In this document: positions 53,599 to 62,277 of the stretch, in pieces
How the letters are laid out: each line of letters starts with the position of its first letter
Position numbering within the stretch: the stretch's first letter is position 1
The notes under the pieces: model-generated
Seen by the model: only the letters and a program-made list of their open reading frames with translations
The model's database searches: none
What the model was told of the DNA's origin: nothing
NCBI RefSeq assembly: GCF_900107135.1
Contig: NZ_FNOV01000004.1
Span: 124,001 to 188,000, forward strand
Origin: Hymenobacter psychrophilus
Lineage (GTDB): Bacteria > Bacteroidota > Bacteroidia > Cytophagales > Hymenobacteraceae
DNA length: 64,000 bases
Direction: 5' to 3'
Translations under genes and position numbers: made by a program

Positions 53599-54663
53599 TT
53601 ACACCGGCACCATCCAGCCATGCGAGTCGGGAGCCTCGCCGCTGCGGATAGCTGCCAGGGCGGCGGTGGCGCGGCGCGAGAAGGCGTCGGCCGGGGGAGT
53701 AGGCAACTCGTAGTCCTGGCCCTGATAGCCGATAACGGCAATAGTCGCAATGGTAGCGGCCGTGCCTACCCCGAAGGCTTCCTGAAGCGTGCCGTTGCGC
53801 TGGGCTTCGAGCACTTCAATGGCTGATACCTTACGTTCCTCTACGGGCATGTCCCAGTCGCGGGCCAACTGCAGCACACTGCGGCGGGTGATGCCGTCGA
53901 GGATGGAGCTGCTTAGAGCGGGTGTAATCAGGCGGCCGTCAATGATGAAAATGGCGTTCATCGTGCCCGATTCCTCCACGTACTTGTGCTCGGAGGCATC
54001 GGTCCAGATGAGTTGGTTGTAGCCTTCCTGCTGGCCCAGCTTGGTAGGGTACATGGCCGCGCCGTAGTTGCCGGCGTTTTTGGCCGCACCCGCGCCGCCT
54101 TCGGCCGAGCGCACGTACGTTTCCTCGAAACGAACCCGTAGTGGCTTAACGTAATACAGGCCCACCGGGCAGGTAATAATCATGAAGCGGTATGACTCCG
54201 AGGGGCGCACGCCCAGCATGGCATCGGTGGCGAACATGAAGGGCCGGATATAAAGGGCGCTACCGGCATCGGTGGGTACCCAGCCGCTGTCGAGGCGGAT
54301 GAGCTGCAGCAGGCCCTGCATGAACACTTCTTCGGGCAATTCGGGCATGCACATGCGCCGGGCCGAGGCGTTGAAACGGTGGAAGTTGTCGAGCGGGCGG
54401 AACAGGGCTACCGCTCCGTCATGGCTCTTGTAGGCCTTCATCCCCTCAAAAATCGACTGCCCGTAATGGATGGCCGAGTTGGCCGGGCTCACGCTCATAT
54501 TGCCGTAGGGCACAATGTGCGGTTCCTGCCACTGCCCATCGTGGTAGTCAACCACCAGCATATGATCAGCGAAAGTTTTGCCGAATTCGAGCTGGGCGAA
54601 GTTTATTCCGGGCAGGCGTGGGGCGTCGGTGCGCTGGGTAGTAATGGTCAGAGTATCGAGCAT
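53599..54663 (-). CDS. ilvE: Branched-chain amino acid aminotransferase
   Basis: 354 residues of the fold-type IV PLP enzymes. The probable PLP lysine is Lys195 in GAAKNAGNYG. Other motifs are GQSIFEGMKAYKS, FNASARRMCMPELPEE, YIRPFMFATDAMLGV, and EESGTMNAIFII. It swaps the amino group between glutamate and Leu, Ile or Val. The length and GNYG motif fit the longer eukaryote-like/group II branch common in Bacteroidetes. ATG 54663. Confidence 0.95.
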   Translation of the reverse strand: MLDTLTITTQRTDAPRLPGINFAQLEFGKTFADHMLVVDYHDGQWQEPHIVPYGNMSVSPANSAIHYGQSIFEGMKAYKSHDGAVALFRPLDNFHRFNASARRMCMPELPEEVFMQGLLQLIRLDSGWVPTDAGSALYIRPFMFATDAMLGVRPSESYRFMIITCPVGLYYVKPLRVRFEETYVRSAEGGAGAAKNAGNYGAAMYPTKLGQQEGYNQLIWTDASEHKYVEESGTMNAIFIIDGRLITPALSSSILDGITRRSVLQLARDWDMPVEERKVSAIEVLEAQRNGTLQEAFGVGTAATIATIAVIGYQGQDYELPTPPADAFSRRATAALAAIRSGEAPDSHGWMVPV

Positions 54664-54884
54664 GGGGGTGGGATGGTTGAGTAGATGGAGAGGATAAATC
54701 AGCCAGCCGGCTGGTGTGGCCCGGGATTCGGCCGGACTTTTACCGGTGGCGAAGTAGCGGCCGATTAGTCGAAAGTTTGGCGGCCAGCAATTTATCAGCC
54801 GGCTGCGACCTCAGGGCTTTGGCCAGCTGACTTAAAGATGCGAATTTTCTGCGTAAGCTGCCAAACGCCCGTTAGGCAATCGGG

Positions 54885-55433
54885 TTACATGCGCGGCTCC
54901 CACTTCACTTCCTCGGCATTCAGCTCGTGGGCCATCTGGCGGCTGAGCACGAACAGGTAATCGGAAAGGCGGTTGAGGTACATCACCACCAAATCAGCCA
55001 CAAACGACTCCTCTCCCAAGTGAATGACCAGCCGCTCGGCCCGGCGGCACACGCAACGGGCCAAGTGGGCAAACGATACTGACTGATGGCCACCGGGCAG
55101 CACAAACACCCGTAACTCGGGCAGTGTCTCATTCATGCGGTCTATTTCCTGCTCCAGCAGCGCCACATCTTCGGCGTGCAGGTCCGGAATCTTCATTTTC
55201 GATTTCTCGGGGTCGGAGGCCAGCGAGGAACCCATCGTGAACAATCGGTCCTGAATTTCCTTGAGTAGCGGCCGCCGCGCTGCGTTCACTTCCTGGTCGC
55301 GCACAAGGCCGATGTAGGAGTTCAACTCATCGACGGTGCCGTAGCATTCGATGCGCAGGCTGGATTTAGGTACACGCGTACCGCCGATAAGCGAGGTGAG
55401 CCCCTTGTCGCCGGTTTTGGTATAGATTTTCAC
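54885..55433 (-). CDS. ATP:cob(I)alamin adenosyltransferase (PduO type)
   Basis: 182 residues. The N-terminus MKIYTKTGDKGLTSLIGGTR is the ATP-binding signature of the PduO family, followed by RIECYGTVDELNSYIGLVRD, FVLPGGHQSVSFAHLARCVC with RRAER, and LNRLSDYLFVLSR. It makes adenosylcobalamin, the cofactor of methylmalonyl-CoA mutase (mutA/mutB in this window). ATG 55433 and the length fit the family. Confidence 0.95.
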   Translation of the reverse strand: MKIYTKTGDKGLTSLIGGTRVPKSSLRIECYGTVDELNSYIGLVRDQEVNAARRPLLKEIQDRLFTMGSSLASDPEKSKMKIPDLHAEDVALLEQEIDRMNETLPELRVFVLPGGHQSVSFAHLARCVCRRAERLVIHLGEESFVADLVVMYLNRLSDYLFVLSRQMAHELNAEEVKWEPRM

Positions 55434-55491
55434 GAGGAGGAATTAAGTGAGAGGATGATAGGGTAAAGGGGTAATGAGGTTGGGAGGGAAA

Positions 55492-55600
55492 AGGTTTGTC
55501 ATCCTGAGCAGCGCGAAGGACCTTTTCACGATAACATGGCCGCGGTAACGGCCTGTGCTGCCATGGAAAGGTCCTTTACGTTGCTTAGGATGACAAACCT
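55492..55600. repeat. Intergenic hairpin repeat, copy 7
   Basis: AGGTTTGTCATCCTGAGCAG on the left pairs with TTAGGATGACAAACCT at the right end, with weaker pairing in the middle. The AGGTTT/AAACCT flank is outside the shared core yet complementary. Confidence 0.8.
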
Positions 55601-55620
55601 ATTTCCCTCCCAGCCAAAAA

Positions 55621-56340
55621 TTACCCTTTTGCCAGCTGGCCGTTCACCACATTTTCATTTACCTCATCCGTTTCTACCAGCCCATCGCGCAGGCGCACGA
55701 TGCGGTGGGCGTGCATGGCAATGTCCTCTTCGTGGGTTACCATGATGATGGTGTTGCCGCGGGCATAGAGGGCCTCGAACAGCTCCATTATTTCATGGCT
55801 GGTGCGGGTGTCGAGAGCGCCTGTGGGTTCGTCGGCCAGGATGATGCTGGGGTTGTTGACCAGGGCGCGGGCAATGGCCACGCGCTGGCGCTGGCCGCCG
55901 CTCAGCTCGTTGGGCCTGTGCAGGGCCCGGTCGGCCAGGCCCACGCTCCGTAGCGCCTCGCGGGCCATCTCGTGCCGCTCGGTTTTGCCGTAGCCAGCAT
56001 AGATGAGCGGCAGGGCTACGTTATCGAGGGAAGTGGCACGGGGCAGCAGGTTGAACGACTGGAATACGAAGCCGATTTCACGGTTGCGCACATCGGCCAG
56101 CTGATTGTCGCTCATGTTGCTTACGTCGTGGCCGTTGAGCACGTAGGTGCCACCGGAAGGCGTATCGAGGCAGCCGATGATGTTCATGAGCGTAGACTTG
56201 CCCGAGCCTGATGGCCCCATAAAGGCTACGTACTCGCCCCGCTGAATAGTAATGGATACCGATTGCAGGGCGTGAATTTCCTCGGCCCCCATGCGGTACA
56301 TCTTGGAAATATCGTCGGTCTGGATAATGGGAGGCTGCAT
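55621..56340 (-). CDS. ABC transporter ATP-binding protein (LolD/MacB type)
   Basis: 239 residues. Walker A is GPSGSGKS (42-49), the Q-loop [18 protein letters not shown], signature [15 protein letters not shown], and Walker [13 protein letters not shown] with H-loop MVTHEED. The type matches ATPases that work with FtsX-like permeases (LolD, MacB). No permease lies next to it. It lies 18 bp downstream of the TPR membrane-protein gene, probably in the same operon. Confidence 0.93.
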   Translation of the reverse strand: MQPPIIQTDDISKMYRMGAEEIHALQSVSITIQRGEYVAFMGPSGSGKSTLMNIIGCLDTPSGGTYVLNGHDVSNMSDNQLADVRNREIGFVFQSFNLLPRATSLDNVALPLIYAGYGKTERHEMAREALRSVGLADRALHRPNELSGGQRQRVAIARALVNNPSIILADEPTGALDTRTSHEIMELFEALYARGNTIIMVTHEEDIAMHAHRIVRLRDGLVETDEVNENVVNGQLAKG

Positions 56341-56358
56341 AGGGCGAGGGGCTACAGG

Positions 56359-59300
56359 TTAGTTCCAGGAGTCCTTACGGGCCGCCAGGGCCGCGTCGTA
56401 CTCCTTGCGAAAGGTACCATAATCCGCTGCCGAAAGCAATGTGCCGAGGCGGTAGAGCGGTGCCTGGGCGTACTCCATCAGGCCCACCGGTACGGCCGCC
56501 AGCACGTAGGCCTTCAGCAACGGCACCGATTCGGGGTTGTACTCCACGCCGCGTAGCAGCACGTTGTAGGCCGTCGGAAAGTCTTGCCGGCGGGCGTGGA
56601 AGCTGGCGGCGGCCACCAGCCCGTTTTCGGCAAACGGGGCCTGCTGCACCAGCCGGGCGTAGAGGCGGCCGGCCTCGGTGGGCTGCTTGGCCACCTCGGC
56701 CAGCACCGCCCGAAAATATAGCCGCTGATATGCATCAAAGCCGGTAAATACGCCTTTTTGCACCAGCTCGCGTAGCTGCGGCCACTGCCGGCCCCGCACG
56801 TACAGTTCGCCCCGCAGCACGTTCCAGGCCGAAGCCCCCGCGGCCCCAACGGGCGGCGCCACGCGGGTCAGGGTTTCGCCTACGGCCTCAAGCTGGCCCG
56901 CGTTGAGCGCGCGCGGCAGCTGGGCCAGCAGGGCGGTGGTTTGCAGCGCTGGCGCAGTTACGGAAGCGGCGGCCGGCAGCAAAGCCGAAGCTGGCAGCTC
57001 ATCGCCGCGCAGCACCAGGTACTGGGTTTTTACTGAGTCGGGCACCTGGGTGTAGGTGGTGCGTAGCTCGGGCTGCAGGGCCGTGAGCAGCAGCCGGGCT
57101 GCCGCGCCGGCCGGGGCCCCGGCGGCTACTTGCCGGGCCGAATCAGGCTCGCCGCTCAAGGCCAGGGCGTAGGCCAACGGCAACGCCGTTGCCGCACCGT
57201 TTTCGCGGGCTTCCTGGAGGCGGCCTGCTGCCGGAGCTGGCAGGCCCTGGTCGAGCAGCCACAGGCCCTGCAGCTGCTGGTAGTAGGCCGCGCCGATTCC
57301 CGAGCCGCTGGCCAGAGGCAGCAGCGCCTGCTGCGCCGCTACGGGCCGGCCGCCGTAGTGCTGGGTGAAGGCCCGTAGCAGCGTCAGATGGTCGAGGAAG
57401 GGGGTGTTGGCGGGGTTGGCGGTCAGGGCGGGCAGCAGCGGCAGCAGCGTGGTATCGTGGCGGGCCGCGCGGCCGAGGGCATCGTGGTAGAGCCGGGCGA
57501 AGCGGGCGTCGTCGAGGCTGCGGGTGGTGTCGGGCAGCGGGGTGGGAGCCGGAGCGGGGCGGCCGGTGAGCTGGGCCAGCAGCAGGGCGTTGGCCTGAAA
57601 AGCGACATTCTCGGGGTCGGCAGCCCGGGTAGCAGTTACCAGATCAGCGGCCCCGGTCCAGTCTTGCTGCCGGATGCGGTAGGCCAGCTCGTTGGCCGCC
57701 AGCACGGGGTTGGCAGGGTCGGCGGCGGCAGCCCGGGCCCGGTAGTGGGCCACCGAATCGGCGAGGGTGGAGCGGGAGTAAAGCTGCGCCAGGTCGGCAT
57801 TGAGGGCGGCGTTGGCCGGACTGGCCTGCAAGCCTTCCTGCAGCACGGCGAGGCGGTCGAAGAAGTCCTTCGGCTCGTTGTAGAGGGCGGCCAGGCGCAG
57901 CGAAATGCGGGGGGAGGGCCGCCGCTCCAGGGCCCGGCGCAGAATGTTGATTTCGTTCTGGCGCTGCAAACGGAACCGGTAGAGCGCCGCCCGGCCCAGG
58001 CTGGCCTTATGGTTGTGCTGGTCGAGCACGTCGCTTTCGGCGTAGTAGCGCTCGGCCAGCAGGGCCCGCGACATATCCTCGGGCGTCAGCTCGCTTTCCA
58101 GCCGGGCCAAATCGCCCAGGTTATTGAACGCGCCGGCCTGCACTTGGTCGAGCACGAAGAAGTTGTTGCGCAGGCTCACGCCCACTACGGCCACCAGGCC
58201 CAGCGCGTACATGGCGTAAAACGGAAACCGCCGGGGCTGAAACACCACGCGGTATACGGCCTTCTTCTGGCGCAGCAGTGGCCCGAAATTCAGCAGTATG
58301 TAGAGCAGAAATGCCCCCCCGACGCACAGCAGGGCCAGGGCCGTAAAGTCGCGGCCGGCCTGCAGCAGCGGGTCGTTGGCAGTGGCCAGGGCGTAGCCGA
58401 GCGTGGCCGCCGCCAGCAGCGTGAGCACCAGCAGCAGCGTAGCGGCGGCTCCTGGCGGCACTCCTTCGGGCAGGGTGGCGGCCCGGCGGCGCTGGCCCAG
58501 CCAGGCCACTGCCACGGCCGGCAGCAGCAGCAGGTAGGGGTCGAGGTAGAGGCCGGGCAGCACCAGCAGCTGGCTTTGATTGAGGTAGTAGAGCAACAGT
58601 GCGCCCAAATACAGCCCACTGGCCAGCAGAAAAGGCCATAAGCCGTAACGACCAGCGGGCGTATCGGCCTGGGTGTTGAGCCAGAGCAGGCCGTGCACGT
58701 TTTCGAAAGCCACCCACAGCACCAGCAGCGCAAAGGCCACTGCCCCGGCCGTCGTGAAGTAGGCGCTCAGGTGCAGGGCCGTATAATCGGCCGGGTTGGG
58801 GTTGCGCAGAAACAGCAGCAGCCCCAGGCCCGCTACCAGGGCGGCAAATGTGCCCAGCCGGGTGGTAAAGCGTACTTCGGGCCGGAAGGCGTGGAAGTAA
58901 TACGCCGGCCCCACCAGCAGCGCCAGGCTCAGTAGCAGCACGTACTGCTTGCCCACAACAAACACACCCAGCAGGTCGGCATTTAGCGACATCAGCAGAA
59001 AGATGACCAAGGCCATGGCCGCCACGAAATACAGCCGGCCCAGCGGACTAACGGCCGCCAGAAAATAGGCCAGTGCCACGCCCAGCAGCGCCACCAGTCC
59101 CAGGGCCGCTTCGGGCCGCAGAAACGGGCCGGCTACGTCGTAGGTCTGGGTAACGAGGTAGCCGTTGGCCTGCACCGGCAGCCGGGCCAGCCCCACGGCC
59201 ACCTCAGCCACGGTGGTAGGCACGGGTGTTAGCTGGGCTACAGCCTGCAGGGGCAGCACCGCATCGGTAGCCGTGAAGTAGTGCCAGCCGGCCAGCCCCA

Positions 59301-59382
59301 CGGCCAGCGCGGCGCACAAAGCCAGCAGCAACAGCGGCCAAGGCCAGCGGGACGGGTTCGGGGAGGAAGCGGGCGAGGTCAA
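56359..59382 (-). CDS. Large polytopic membrane protein with TPR repeats
   Basis: 1007 residues. The first about 400 contain about 11 hydrophobic helices (for example LLLLALCAALAVGLAGW, LGLVALLGVALAYFLAAV, ALLVGPAYYF). The rest is soluble and Ala/Leu-rich, with TPR-like helical pairs such as RRALERRPSPRISLRLAALY, LQEGLQASPANAALNADLAQ and YRARAAAADPANPVLAANEL. Near the end are YARLVQQAPFAENGLVAAAS and VLLRGVEYNPESVPLLKAYV. I do not recognise a named family. It lies 18 bp upstream of an ABC ATPase gene and may act as its membrane partner, but it lacks an FtsX domain. Confidence 0.75.
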   Translation of the reverse strand: MTSPASSPNPSRWPWPLLLLALCAALAVGLAGWHYFTATDAVLPLQAVAQLTPVPTTVAEVAVGLARLPVQANGYLVTQTYDVAGPFLRPEAALGLVALLGVALAYFLAAVSPLGRLYFVAAMALVIFLLMSLNADLLGVFVVGKQYVLLLSLALLVGPAYYFHAFRPEVRFTTRLGTFAALVAGLGLLLFLRNPNPADYTALHLSAYFTTAGAVAFALLVLWVAFENVHGLLWLNTQADTPAGRYGLWPFLLASGLYLGALLLYYLNQSQLLVLPGLYLDPYLLLLPAVAVAWLGQRRRAATLPEGVPPGAAATLLLVLTLLAAATLGYALATANDPLLQAGRDFTALALLCVGGAFLLYILLNFGPLLRQKKAVYRVVFQPRRFPFYAMYALGLVAVVGVSLRNNFFVLDQVQAGAFNNLGDLARLESELTPEDMSRALLAERYYAESDVLDQHNHKASLGRAALYRFRLQRQNEINILRRALERRPSPRISLRLAALYNEPKDFFDRLAVLQEGLQASPANAALNADLAQLYSRSTLADSVAHYRARAAAADPANPVLAANELAYRIRQQDWTGAADLVTATRAADPENVAFQANALLLAQLTGRPAPAPTPLPDTTRSLDDARFARLYHDALGRAARHDTTLLPLLPALTANPANTPFLDHLTLLRAFTQHYGGRPVAAQQALLPLASGSGIGAAYYQQLQGLWLLDQGLPAPAAGRLQEARENGAATALPLAYALALSGEPDSARQVAAGAPAGAAARLLLTALQPELRTTYTQVPDSVKTQYLVLRGDELPASALLPAAASVTAPALQTTALLAQLPRALNAGQLEAVGETLTRVAPPVGAAGASAWNVLRGELYVRGRQWPQLRELVQKGVFTGFDAYQRLYFRAVLAEVAKQPTEAGRLYARLVQQAPFAENGLVAAASFHARRQDFPTAYNVLLRGVEYNPESVPLLKAYVLAAVPVGLMEYAQAPLYRLGTLLSAADYGTFRKEYDAALAARKDSWN

Positions 59383-59419
59383 GCGGGGTAGGGGCGTTTA
59401 TTGAGTCTTACCGGAACGA

Positions 59420-59517
59420 GTCATGCTGAGCGCCGCCGAAGTATCGCTACCGCAGCGGTAAATCCAATGGTAGGATTAGTAGTGCGGTAGTGATGCTTCG
59501 GCGGCGCTCAGTATGGC
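59420..59517. repeat. Intergenic hairpin repeat, copy 8
   Basis: The left arm starts GTCATGCTGAGCGCCGCCGA. The right arm ends TCGGCGGCGCTCAGTATGGC. The loop is long and partly self-complementary. It lies between gatC and the TPR membrane-protein gene. Confidence 0.82.
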
Positions 59518-59538
59518 AACTTTGTTTTACGCACAACG

Positions 59539-59826
59539 CTACTCCAGCACCTTCGGTACGCGGAAGTAGTCAGAATCTTTGCGCGGGGCGTTGCTCAGGC
59601 CCGCCTGGTGGCTGACCGTATTGTGGGCCTCGTCGGGGCGCAGCACGTTAATCTCCTGGCTTAAGTGCACCAGCGGCTCCACATCGGTGGTGTCGAGCTG
59701 GCGGAGTTCATCCACCCAGTTCAGGATTTTGTTCAGGTCGCCGAGCACCTGCTGCTCGTTGGCGGGGTCGAATTCGAGGCGGGCCAGGTGGGCCAAGCCG
59801 CGCAGGGTAGCCAGGTCGGTACTCAC
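59539..59826 (-). CDS. gatC: Glutamyl/aspartyl-tRNA amidotransferase subunit C
   Basis: 95 residues matching GatC: LRGLAHLARLEFDPANEQQV near the start, LNWVDELRQLDTTDVEPLVH in the centre, and RKDSDYFRVPKVLE at the end. It stabilises the GatA/GatB complex that makes Gln-tRNA or Asn-tRNA by amidation. The gatA and gatB genes are not in this window, so gatC is separate, as is common in this phylum. Confidence 0.93.
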   Translation of the reverse strand: MSTDLATLRGLAHLARLEFDPANEQQVLGDLNKILNWVDELRQLDTTDVEPLVHLSQEINVLRPDEAHNTVSHQAGLSNAPRKDSDYFRVPKVLE

Positions 59827-59906
59827 AGTTACGGGGGAAGTCAGAAGTGAAAGAAAGGGCAGCTGCCAGCCGGCAAGATACGGCCCGCCGCCCGGTTACG
59901 CCCGGC

Positions 59907-60746
59907 TTACTTAACCGGTGCGGGCTGGCGGGTGGGCTCCGGCGCGACGAGCAAGGCCGGGGCCGCCGGGCGCCGCCAGCTGCCCGGGCCGGGAATGCCG
60001 CCGGCCTCGGGCCGCAGGCCGCTGGTAATAACGTCGGACACGCGCTGCTGCAGCGCGGGCGCATCGGCGGCGGTCAGGCCCGCCGTGCTGATGGGTGCGT
60101 GCACGATGATGGCCAGCCGGGCCCAGCGCACCCGCAGCCCGCCCACATCGGGCAGAAAATGGTGGTTGAGGGGCATGGTAATGGGTACAATGGGCACGCC
60201 CGCCGCAATGGCCAGCTGGAAGGCGCCCTCCTTAAACGGCTCCAGCTGCTGGCCGGGGTGGCTGGAAATCTGCCCTTCGGGGAAGACAATAACCGAGCGG
60301 CCGGCGGCCAGCTCCTGCCGGGCCCGTATCATCGAGCGGCCCCGGCTCACGGCACTATTGCGGTCGACGGTGATGTAGGCGCGCCCGAAAATGGGTCCCC
60401 AAAGCGGAATTTTGGCCAGCGAGATTTTGCCCAGCACATTGGGGCCGCCCGGCAAAGTCTGGAACAGCAGTGGAATATCAATCAGGGAGCTATGGTTGGC
60501 CAGATACAGGCAAGGCTGTCCCGGGGGCACCGTTTCGGGGGCCCGCACGGTTTCTACCGGCACGCCCCACATGGCAATAAAAAAGCGCGACCAGCCCTTG
60601 TTGATGGCCCGCAGGTAGGGGTGGCCGGCCGGCCAGTGGCTCAGCGCCCACTGCAGGGGGTACGTAACCACGAAGGGCAACACGAACCAGAACGTGGCCC
60701 AGGTGGTGTACAGGCGCTGGCCAACGTAACGAAGCAGATGCGTCAT
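59907..60746 (-). CDS. Lysophospholipid acyltransferase (PlsC type)
   Basis: 279 residues, membrane-attached. An N-terminal hydrophobic region (WATFWFVLPFVVTYPLQWAL) precedes the acyltransferase block: NHSSLIDIP with the HX4D catalytic pair His85 and Asp90, then GRAYITVDRNSAVSRGRSMI and VIVFPEGQISSHPG, then VPIVPITMPLNHH. It adds the second acyl chain to lysophosphatidic acid or a relative. The -7 box TAATTTTG ends 5 bases before the ATG. Confidence 0.9.
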   Translation of the reverse strand: MTHLLRYVGQRLYTTWATFWFVLPFVVTYPLQWALSHWPAGHPYLRAINKGWSRFFIAMWGVPVETVRAPETVPPGQPCLYLANHSSLIDIPLLFQTLPGGPNVLGKISLAKIPLWGPIFGRAYITVDRNSAVSRGRSMIRARQELAAGRSVIVFPEGQISSHPGQQLEPFKEGAFQLAIAAGVPIVPITMPLNHHFLPDVGGLRVRWARLAIIVHAPISTAGLTAADAPALQQRVSDVITSGLRPEAGGIPGPGSWRRPAAPALLVAPEPTRQPAPVK

Positions 60747-60751
60747 ACCAG

Positions 60752-60759
60752 CAAAATTA
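60752..60759 (-). promoter_or_regulatory. -7 box five bases before the acyltransferase start codon
   Basis: The minus strand reads TAATTTTG, then CTGGT, then ATG. It matches TAnnTTTG and predicts a leaderless transcript. Confidence 0.55.
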
Positions 60760-60811
60760 CGCCTTTAAACATGAGGGTCGGATTAAGCGGCCGCTGCCCT
60801 GGCTGCCCGCC

Positions 60812-61381
60812 CTACACGCCCAGCAGGCGGCCCGCTTTCAGCAGGCCAGCTACGCTTACGGCGTCGGTGATGCGGCCGTCCATCACCAGCTGCACGGCCT
60901 CGGCCAGCGGTAGCTTCCATAGGCGCAGGTCTTCAGTTTCCTCGGGCTCGGTGTCGCCCTGCTCCAGCTCCTGGGCCAGAAACACGAAGCCCTCCTCATC
61001 GGTAACCGAGTTGGAGGTGTGCAGGCGCATGATGTTGGTCCAGCGGCGTGCGAGCAGGCCGGTTTCCTCGCGCAACTCGCGCCGGGCAGATTCGAGCACA
61101 TCAAGCTCTACCGGCCCACCACCCATCGGAATTTCCCAGCTGTACTCGCTGAGCGGGTAGCGGTACTGGCCTACCAGCCAGGTGTTGCCCTGCTCATCGA
61201 CCGGCACAATGCCCAAGGCCTTGTTTTTCATCGTAACCACCCCGTAGATACCGGGCGTGCCGGCGGGCGTAATTACTTGGTCCTCGCGCACCTGTATCCA
61301 GGCGTTCTGGTACTTGATTTCGGTGGCCTGCACCTGCCAGGGGTTGTGGGTCTCGTCGAAATCGGCGGTGGCGTGGGCCAT
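60812..61381 (-). CDS. NUDIX hydrolase, ADP-ribose pyrophosphatase type
   Basis: 189 residues. The Nudix box is GGGPVELDVLESARRELREE with TG following, preceded by LVGQYRYPLSEYSWEIPMGG, typical of ADP-sugar pyrophosphatases (NudF-like). It would split ADP-ribose or related compounds. ATG 61381 is chosen because the promoter box TACCTTTG lies at 61418-61425 (minus strand). A longer frame to 61420 would begin within that box. Confidence 0.88.
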   Translation of the reverse strand: MAHATADFDETHNPWQVQATEIKYQNAWIQVREDQVITPAGTPGIYGVVTMKNKALGIVPVDEQGNTWLVGQYRYPLSEYSWEIPMGGGPVELDVLESARRELREETGLLARRWTNIMRLHTSNSVTDEEGFVFLAQELEQGDTEPEETEDLRLWKLPLAEAVQLVMDGRITDAVSVAGLLKAGRLLGV

Positions 61382-61417
61382 ATGCGGAGTGGGTAAGCAG
61401 AAGGTGAAGGGAGAAGC

Positions 61418-61425
61418 CAAAGGTA
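61418..61425 (-). promoter_or_regulatory. -7 box of the ADP-ribose pyrophosphatase gene
   Basis: The minus strand reads TACCTTTG, a full TAnnTTTG match, 36 bases before the start codon at 61381. Confidence 0.55.
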
Positions 61426-61548
61426 CGACGGCGGCAAAAAGCGGCCTCTTGGCTGGCTACCCCGCCGGGTAAAAGCACCTGTTGAGCGGGTGAAAGTTTC
61501 CGTTGGGCCAAAAAATCCATTAAGGTGGTTCCGCTCGTATACTTTTGA

Positions 61549-61704
61549 CCTACTAATTATTCAGCGCTGGTAAGGTTTATGGAAAGGAAGGCTCTTACCG
61601 CGTAGTATTGGCACTCTGGCAGCAATTAGTAGGGTGGATGAATTTAAAAGCTGTCAGCCAATATGATCGAAAAGGCCGCTACCTAGGGTAGCGGCTTTTT
61701 TATT
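61549..61704 (+). ncRNA. Candidate structured RNA with H-type pseudoknot
   Basis: A -7-like box TACTTTTG (61540-61547) is followed by about 150 bases ending in a strong terminator (61674-61704). Three helices are visible. P1 pairs CCTACTAATT (61549-61558) with AATTAGTAGG (61624-61633). P2 is a hairpin, CGC-bulge-GGTAAG (61565-61574) with CTTACCGCG (61594-61602). P3 pairs TATTGG (61606-61611) and CTGGCAGC (61616-61623) with GCTGTCAGCCAATA (61650-61663, one G-U). The 3' strand of P1 lies at the start of the P3 loop, so P1 and P3 form a pseudoknot. If the -7 box is used, the first 3-4 bases of P1 may be lost. No protein longer than a few residues is encoded. No known RNA family is recognised. 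Confidence 0.6.
61674..61704 (+). terminator. Terminator of the candidate RNA
   Basis: GGCCGCTACC pairs with GGTAGCGGC around a short loop, followed directly by a T-rich run. Confidence 0.88.
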
Positions 61705-61841
61705 GCCCGATTTTGCCAGTGGCCAGCCACACCACGCGGGCCGGTGCAGCCACGCGGCGCGGCCGGGGCCAACCTCCCGCCAAACTGGTGCGTACCCTAC
61801 TACTGCCGGCCGTTCACATTCCGCCCGGTACCTTACCCATT

Positions 61842-62105
61842 ATGGCCAATCAAGCCCCCAAGCAGCCCCATAACAAGCAGCCCGATAAGGCGCCGCAGGA
61901 AGGTGATCCACTATTCAACCTCAAGCACGCCGAAGCCGAATCGGCTCTGGTTGAGAAGAACGGCGGCCTCGGCCCCGTTACCAACGTGTACATGACCGAA
62001 GCCGAAGAGTCGGACATCGATAACGGCCCCCGCGACAGCCAGGGCACACGCCGCGGCGAGCAGAACCCCTCGCGCGAGGGCTCCAACGCCGGAACGCATC
62101 AGTAA
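61842..62105 (+). CDS. Small hydrophilic hypothetical protein
   Basis: 87 residues, highly charged and probably disordered: MANQAPKQPHNKQPDKAPQE, then GDPLFNLKHAEAESALVEKN, TEAEESDIDNGPRDSQGTRR and GEQNPSREGSNAGTHQ. It has no signal peptide or motif I recognise. The most ordered part is the central FNLKHAEAESALVEK helix. ATG 61842 gives the compact form; a frame to 61713 would overlap the region after the RNA terminator. It may be a stress-related or ribosome-associated small protein, but that is a guess. Confidence 0.6.
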   Translation: MANQAPKQPHNKQPDKAPQEGDPLFNLKHAEAESALVEKNGGLGPVTNVYMTEAEESDIDNGPRDSQGTRRGEQNPSREGSNAGTHQ

Positions 62106-62165
62106 TTTCCAGTGCCCGGCGCTTAGTTGCCAGCGCGTAGAACCGCCTAGCACTCCAAGGTTACG

Positions 62166-62225
62166 TAGGACCTTATCCCGTCAGAACAACCATCTTTGTG
62201 GTCGCTCCGACGGGATAAGGTCCTT
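62166..62225. repeat. Intergenic hairpin repeat, copy 9 (short form)
   Basis: TAGGACCTTATCCCGTC on the left pairs with GACGGGATAAGGTCCTT on the right. Only the inner half of the family core is present (no TCATCCTGAGC). It is a truncated or relic copy between the small hypothetical gene and rnhB. Confidence 0.75.
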
Positions 62226-62277
62226 CCTTTGTTGGGGCGACGGGTCATCCGAAACACTATCAACTGAGCACCAACGT

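Noticed and set aside
57388..58641. Plus-strand frame of 417 codons
   Set aside because: Shadow of the TPR membrane-protein gene; Gly/Gln-rich with no motif.
61549..61704. SRP RNA as identity of the candidate RNA
   Set aside because: A GGAA and nearby AGGAAG are present, but the paired stem around a GGAA tetraloop and the conserved asymmetric loop are not.
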